Shown here: piece by piece, positions 59,701-64,000 of the stretch
Layout: each line of letters starts with the position of its first letter
How positions within the stretch are numbered: the first letter of the stretch is position 1
Assembly (NCBI GenBank): GCA_013400155.1
Contig: VXBM01000043.1
Span: 1,527,900 to 1,591,899 of the forward strand
Reading direction: 5' to 3'
Source of the DNA: Helopsaltes ochotensis
Lineage: Eukaryota > Chordata > Aves > Passeriformes > Locustellidae
Length of the DNA stretch: 64,000 nucleotides
The notes under the pieces: model-generated
The model's database searches: none
Told to the model about the DNA's origin: nothing
What the model saw: the letters and a program-made list of their open reading frames with translations, nothing else
Translations under genes and position numbers: made by a program

Positions 59701-59750
59701 GTGGAAGTATTATTTCCTCTTACATGATTAAAAAAGAAACTTCAACGCAC
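50701..59750. other. Gene-poor spacer between BTBD8 and SPO16
   Basis: About 9 kb. I recognise no coding exon on either strand; the open frames are short and of intron-like composition. It holds one minus-strand CR1 fragment (54327-54490) and a purine-rich, low-repeat stretch at about 52800-54300 of unknown nature. Any extended BTBD8 3' UTR would fall in its left end. Confidence 0.6.
54327..54490 (-). mobile_element. CR1 LINE 3' fragment, reverse orientation
   Basis: Reads on the + strand as the complement of a CR1 3' end: degenerate agaatcaaagaattacag copies, then tctgtagtccaacctcctac and aaagcaggggtaac. Strongly diverged. Confidence 0.75.
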
Positions 59751-59759
59751 TCATTATTT

Positions 59760-60310
59760 CTTTTTCACTGAAAGTGGCGCTGTCCCTTGCTCTCGCATCT
59801 GTGTCCCGTGAAAATTCTGTTTACGTAACTTCCACGGAAAATAACTTGGCCTGGTTTTGCCCAGAAACAGCTGCAGAGCCCGCCGCCCATTCCGACCGTT
59901 CCCTCGAGCCGCGGCCTCCAGCGCCGCGCGGCCCCTCCTCAGGGCTGAGGGAGACGGGGGCGGCTGAGGGCTGAGCCTGGGGCCTGGGGCCTGAGGGTGA
60001 GGGCTGAGGCTGAGGGCGGGCCCCGCTCCCTTCCCGCCCTGCCGGCGGCGCCGGGGCCTCCAGCCCAGCGCCAGGCCAGGTGTCAGGGCGGGCAGGGGCC
60101 GGTGGGGCCGGCTCTGGGAGGAGAGCGCCCAGGCCCCGGGCTGCCTGTCGCTCCTGCCGGCCCTTCGCTGATTTTTAACCAGGTGTTTAATGTGTCCGTG
60201 TGCTTCAAACATCTCGCCTCGTTAACTGGCGGGAAATATTTGCGGTCTCTCTTTTCCCAAACTCTTCAGAAGTGGTACCTCACTGCAGAGCTATTAAATC
60301 ACTGAGAAAA
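59760..60310 (+). promoter_or_regulatory. C1orf146: SPO16 CpG-island promoter and 5' UTR region
   Basis: CpG- and GC-rich from about 59870 to 60160, directly upstream of the SPO16 start codon. It contains GGCGGGAAA at 60228-60236, an E2F-type site. Noncoding first exons cannot be placed from sequence alone. The open frames through it on both strands are typical GC-rich artefacts. Confidence 0.7.
60228..60236 (+). promoter_or_regulatory. E2F-type element GGCGGGAAA
   Basis: Matches the E2F consensus core (TTTCCCGCC on the other strand), 74 bases upstream of the SPO16 ATG. Sites of this kind are used by E2F6/PRC1.6 to silence meiotic genes in somatic cells. That role here is an inference. Confidence 0.45.
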
Positions 60311-60379
60311 ATGTCAGAAAGTTGCGGGCAGGAGCAGACAAGGTGGATAACGACGGTCATTATGAGCACAGCTCTGCAG
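60311..60379 (+). CDS. C1orf146: SPO16 coding exon 1
   Basis: 23 codons from ATG, ending CTG CAG with donor gtagga, phase 0. Confidence 0.88.
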
Positions 60380-63300
60380 GTAGGATACCTCTTGTCAAGA
60401 CCAGCATCTGACTCACTAGAAAAGGCCGAAAGAAGAATTTCCTATATTCTGTATATGGAAATATTTTATTCAATGTCACTGAATACAGTTTTTTCAGGAT
60501 AGAAGGGATATTAGTCTGAAGCTGCTTCTATTAGAATACCGGTTATTTTTGTGTGCAACTGTATTTTCTCCTAGCTACTTCCATATCTATTTAGTATTCT
60601 TGCCACCTGCTATTCTGAGTTACACTGCTTTAGGATATTCTCCTGACTCATCGTTTTTGCACTGCACTGATGCCTCTTTCAGTTTGCTCTATAAATAATT
60701 CTATCAGAAATGTTGCTGAGTTTTCTGACTTTCTCCCTAAATACTTTATTTTTTTCCTATACAGTATCAACATGGGGTAGGGTAGACAATTACTCTGTAA
60801 GTACATAATTCGGTTTAAAATACTGAGTCTTACAGATATTAATATATATTTTTATCTGTTAACATCAGAAGCCTTGACTCCGTTCCCAAGTAAAGTGAAA
60901 GGGTATGTCAAGGAGCTGGTAATTAGCTCCTGCAGCTGAGGCCAATTTCATGCCAGCTGGCGAGAATTTAGAGGCAAGAGAGCTTTGATTCACAAGCAAG
61001 GATGTCTTATGCTAGCTTGGCTGACAAGGTTATCACCCCATCTCCATTGTGTAAATGGGTGAACCATGTTGAAATAATTCCTGCATCTCCTCAGTTTAAA
61101 GCCTTTACTTACTTGCCTGCTCATTCTGGAATTTACAGCCTGTAAACTGTGCATGTTTGTGCCATAATATGGTGAGAGCTAAAGGATGGCAGTGATTTCA
61201 TCAGCTGTACCAGCATAACTCACTCCTAACCCCAGCTCTACCCAAAACTACTGCTCTTAGTAAGGGCTTCCCATGAGCAAAGCGATACAAATCCAACATG
61301 GCTTTTCTATATCTTTTGGTTACAAGCGATAATTTTCATATAGCTTTTATTTATATTTGTACATTAAATAATTCAGCAATGGATTTGAAGCTGAGATTTT
61401 TTTTCTAAAATGTAGCTAAACCTTACAAGCAGTTGTCACTGAGTGTTGCCTTTCCAGACCAATTGAAAGCATGACATTTCTAGTTAATGTCTCCTTCAAG
61501 GTTCACTTGCAATCCAGATTTTCTGTTGTACTCTTCCACTAAATCATGGCACTTCCCTATATAAGCAGGCTGGCTGTGTTTTGAATGGGTAGGTTAAAGA
61601 ACATGTTATTAGCTAAAAAGGTTCAATGATTTAACCTTTAATGTATGTGTGTTCGTGCAGCTTCTGTGGAACATACTGCAGAAATGCTTTTTGCAGGCTG
61701 AAAAATACATCCAAATATATTCCATTCTGTACATGATTATTCTGCATACTGCAGTGTTCTAGTTTTCCTGTGTGGATTGCATTCTGTCAAAAAGCTTTAA
61801 AGAAAATCATGTCCCATACAGAATTTCTGAACGATTTTCCAGCTGAGATGCTGACATCTGTGAAAATAATGCAGCCTAATTAATCAGTCATAGAAACACA
61901 CTACTGTATGATCTTCAGTTCTGCAAATCCTCCTTTAGCACATCTTACCAAAAGAGACTGTAAAATGTTTGAGCTTCTTTATGCATTATGCAAGAGTTTC
62001 CTGAGACAAACTGAAAGTACACATACAGAATTGTTATTCAGTGTTTGTAACTTCTAATGAAATACTTCAAAATTTCCTTAATTGATCATGCTTAACATTT
62101 TAGTACTTTTTTTAAGTGGAATAAAAAATACTTTTTGAACAACAGTGCCAAAGGTCTATCTATAGTGGTTCAGCTGATGCTTTAAGAATATTTCTGACTT
62201 GTTGGCTGGAAACTTTTTTGAAATAACCTTTTAAAATTTATTTAGGATCATGAAATTTCTACAGTTCTGCAGAGGCAACAACACCGAGTTCGTTATTCAG
62301 AATCAGTGGAAACTGGATCTGTGATTTTTCCTGTTTCTGGTACAGTACTTTACATTTATGCTTTTACATCATAAAATCCAAAGAAGTACAAAGTCAGGCT
62401 GCTCAGTTAGTTGTGGGCTACACTAAACTAAATAAAATCTGCCTTGTTGGAATGTCGTGCAGTAGTGGCAGGAGCTGTGCTATGATTGTATGTAAATCAG
62501 AGGATGAAACAGGTAATGCTGGGGATTAAACACTTCCGTTGTATTTTTTTGGACATATTATAGAACAGCTACATGAGATTTGGTGATCATCAGCTGAACT
62601 GCTCAGTAAATCCATGTTATGACTGAGCAAACATGCTAAATGCGCCTAACATCTAAGCTGCCATCAAGATCTTAAGTATACATGGCTGCAAATGTAAGAG
62701 TGAACCAAGACCTTTGGCTTTCAACTTCCAAGTTGAATTTGCACAGCTGGTGGTAGCAGAGGAGGTGAGAAAAGGATTATATGAGTGGATTTGATTAGGA
62801 AATCACTGAAACTGTAAATATGAAATAGCTGGTTTCCTTTTTAGAACAGAAGATATTCTAGACACATTGATGAGAACAGTTCGTCAGTTTTCCTGATCTT
62901 TAAGGACTAGCACACATTGAGATAGACTCTTACATGCTCAGTTGTTAGCCCTCCTAAACTTCAGCCTTCTTAACTTTCCCTTTCAGAAACTGAAGTTGAC
63001 AGAGCTGTAAGTTCATTTTACATGGTAGACTGTTTAGCTAACTTTTAAGATTTTACAACTGTTTCTTCCATTTAGAAACAGGACTTCCTGTGCTTTTCAG
63101 TCAGCTTTTGCATTTGCCCCAAATTAATTCCGTTACGGCAGTTGCTTGTTCCTGAAGCATGTGCTCTCAAAGGCACTCGGATGTGTCTACTTGGAGGGGA
63201 TTGAATAGTTGGTGGTTTTTTGATGCTGTGGTAGAAAAATAACCTGAGATAGTTGTAGTTTTATCTTAAAACTACTAATCATCACTGGCCAAATCTCCCC

Positions 63301-63614
63301 ATCAGAGATGTGGAAATTCATTCACGTTCTGTTCCACTGTGTTTTAAACTAATGGGGGCTTTAAGACTTGTGCTTCCCAGTTTGTGGTGAGAACTTAATC
63401 CCATTACTGCCATGACCTGTACACTTACAGCAGTTTCCTCGATAGGCATTGCATTTATACTGTCAGACACTCAAGATTTGCTTAGGACAGGGGAAGAAGA
63501 GTTTTTCAAAAGAATTCAGAAGTTCATAAACATTCATCGGAACAGCTTTTTGGTTTTGTCAGCTGCTCTTCATGGACCAGAAGAATGGAGTGTCATGTTC
63601 AAGATTCAGAGAAG
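60311..63614 (+). CDS. C1orf146: SPO16 homolog (C1orf146), 3'-partial, first three coding exons
   Basis: Meiotic crossover factor. In mammals and yeast SPO16 pairs with the XPF-like SHOC1/Zip2 in the ZZS complex and supports recombination-intermediate stabilisation and synapsis. Three exons join in frame (69+94+169 nt), giving about 110 of roughly 180 residues; the remainder lies past the window. The start ATG at 60311 has A at -3, aligns with the known vertebrate N-terminus (MSESCGQEQTRWITTVIMS), and has no in-frame ATG upstream before a stop at 60188. Recognition rests on the strongly conserved FINIHRNSFLVLSAALHGPE block. It sits downstream of BTBD8 as in mammals. It is intact in what is visible. 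Confidence 0.93.
60380..62245 (+). other. SPO16 intron (coding 1-2)
   Basis: 1.9-kb AT-rich intron ending in atttag. Nothing recognised. Confidence 0.7.
62246..62339 (+). CDS. C1orf146: SPO16 coding exon 2
   Basis: 94 nt encoding DHEISTVLQRQQHRVRYSES, then VETGSVIFPVS. Ends after one base of Gly. HRVRYS.SVE.GS.IF is shared with mammalian SPO16. Confidence 0.93.
62340..63445 (+). other. SPO16 intron (coding 2-3)
   Basis: 1.1-kb intron with donor gtacag and acceptor gatag. Nothing recognised. Confidence 0.7.
63446..63614 (+). CDS. C1orf146: SPO16 coding exon 3
   Basis: 169 nt encoding IAFILSDTQDLLRTGEEEFF, then FINIHRNSFLVLSAALHGPE and EWSVMFKIQR. Ends after two bases of Arg, with donor gtatga. 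Confidence 0.96.
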
Positions 63615-64000
63615 GTATGATTTCAGCATGAAACTGAACTTTATATTGCTAGGAAAAAATGAAATAGCACTCTCAGATTTGGAAATATTATTTTAAGAAT
63701 ACATAGGACAAGAGGCAATGGACAGAAACTGATGCACAGGAAATTTCACCTGAGTACGAGGAAGAACTTCTTCACTGTGAGGGTGACTCTGCACTGGCAC
63801 AGATTGCCCAGAGAAGGTGTGGAGTCTCCCTCACTTGAGATATTCCAGAACCATCTGGATGTAATCCTGTGCAGTGTGCTCTGGGATGTTGCTGCTTGAG
63901 CAGGGAGGTTGGAATTGACACACTGTGGTCCTTTCCAACCTTGCCCTTTGTGAATTATTTCAGGAATACACAAATTTTATTTTACTAATGCACTGTAAAA
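63615..64000 (+). other. SPO16 intron (5' part), cut by window end
   Basis: Contains a CR1 fragment. No further exon before the window ends. Confidence 0.8.
63705..63956 (+). mobile_element. CR1 LINE 3' fragment
   Basis: About 250 bases recognised by gaggaagaacttcttcactg, the ggcacagattgcccagagaa run, gtggagtctccctcacttga and ccttgtt-like 3' end text (ggtcctttccaacctt). + orientation, no coding frame. Confidence 0.88.

Noticed and set aside
59754..60212. 152-residue minus-strand open frame over the SPO16 CpG island
   Set aside because: Pro/Arg/Ala-rich composition typical of a CpG island read in the wrong frame, with no recognisable domain.
60191..60310. In-frame open sequence upstream of the SPO16 ATG, suggesting an N-terminal extension
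   Set aside because: It has no ATG between the stop at 60188 and 60311. It opens only with GTG, and the known vertebrate N-terminus begins at 60311.
63746..63973. 75-residue minus-strand open frame at the window end
   Set aside because: It is the complement of a CR1 fragment.
1..64000. tRNA, rRNA or known microRNA genes
   Set aside because: I saw no tRNA B-box with a matching cloverleaf and no rRNA text. MicroRNA hairpins cannot be judged by eye and none was recognised.

Overview
The window is vertebrate nuclear DNA, most likely from a bird. The genes have many short exons with GT/AG introns. The only clearly recognisable interspersed repeats are CR1 LINE fragments ending in the avian ATTCTRTGATTCT-type tail. 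Introns are compact, repeat density is low, and a GC-rich first exon is lost in an assembly gap, a common weakness of bird assemblies. CR1 also occurs in crocodilians and turtles, so 'bird' is an inference. There are no prokaryotic features, CRISPR arrays or recognisable tRNA/rRNA genes.

Three genes lie head-to-tail on the + strand, in the order known from human 1p22: EPHX4, BTBD8 (including the part once called KIAA1107/APache), and C1orf146/SPO16. (1) 1-14401: EPHX4 coding exons 2-7 with its 3' UTR. Exon 1, which carries the membrane anchor, lies upstream of the window. All recognisable catalytic residues are intact. (2) 15290-16260: a very GC-rich promoter/first-exon block of BTBD8 holding a 13-bp minisatellite and a 371-base N gap. 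(3) 15974-50026: eighteen BTBD8 exons that join in one uninterrupted frame of 1,735 visible codons. Two BTB domains come first, then Lys/Ser-rich exons, a 2.3-kb exon and a conserved C-terminal exon. (4) 50027-59750: BTBD8 3' UTR and about 9 kb of gene-poor sequence with one CR1 fragment. (5) 59760-63614: a CpG island followed by the first three coding exons of SPO16. The rest of that gene lies beyond the window.

The genes are not an operon or a shared pathway. EPHX4 is an alpha/beta-hydrolase-fold epoxide hydrolase, BTBD8/APache an AP2-linked clathrin-endocytosis protein, and SPO16 a meiotic crossover factor. I found no undescribed system. The most useful observations are the single-frame BTBD8-KIAA1107 gene model, the G-rich minisatellite beside the gap that hides the BTBD8 start, an E2F-type element in the SPO16 promoter region, and several GC- or GT-rich intronic segments that I could not assign. 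Exon boundaries were placed by hand from splice signals, reading phase and remembered family sequence, not by an alignment program.
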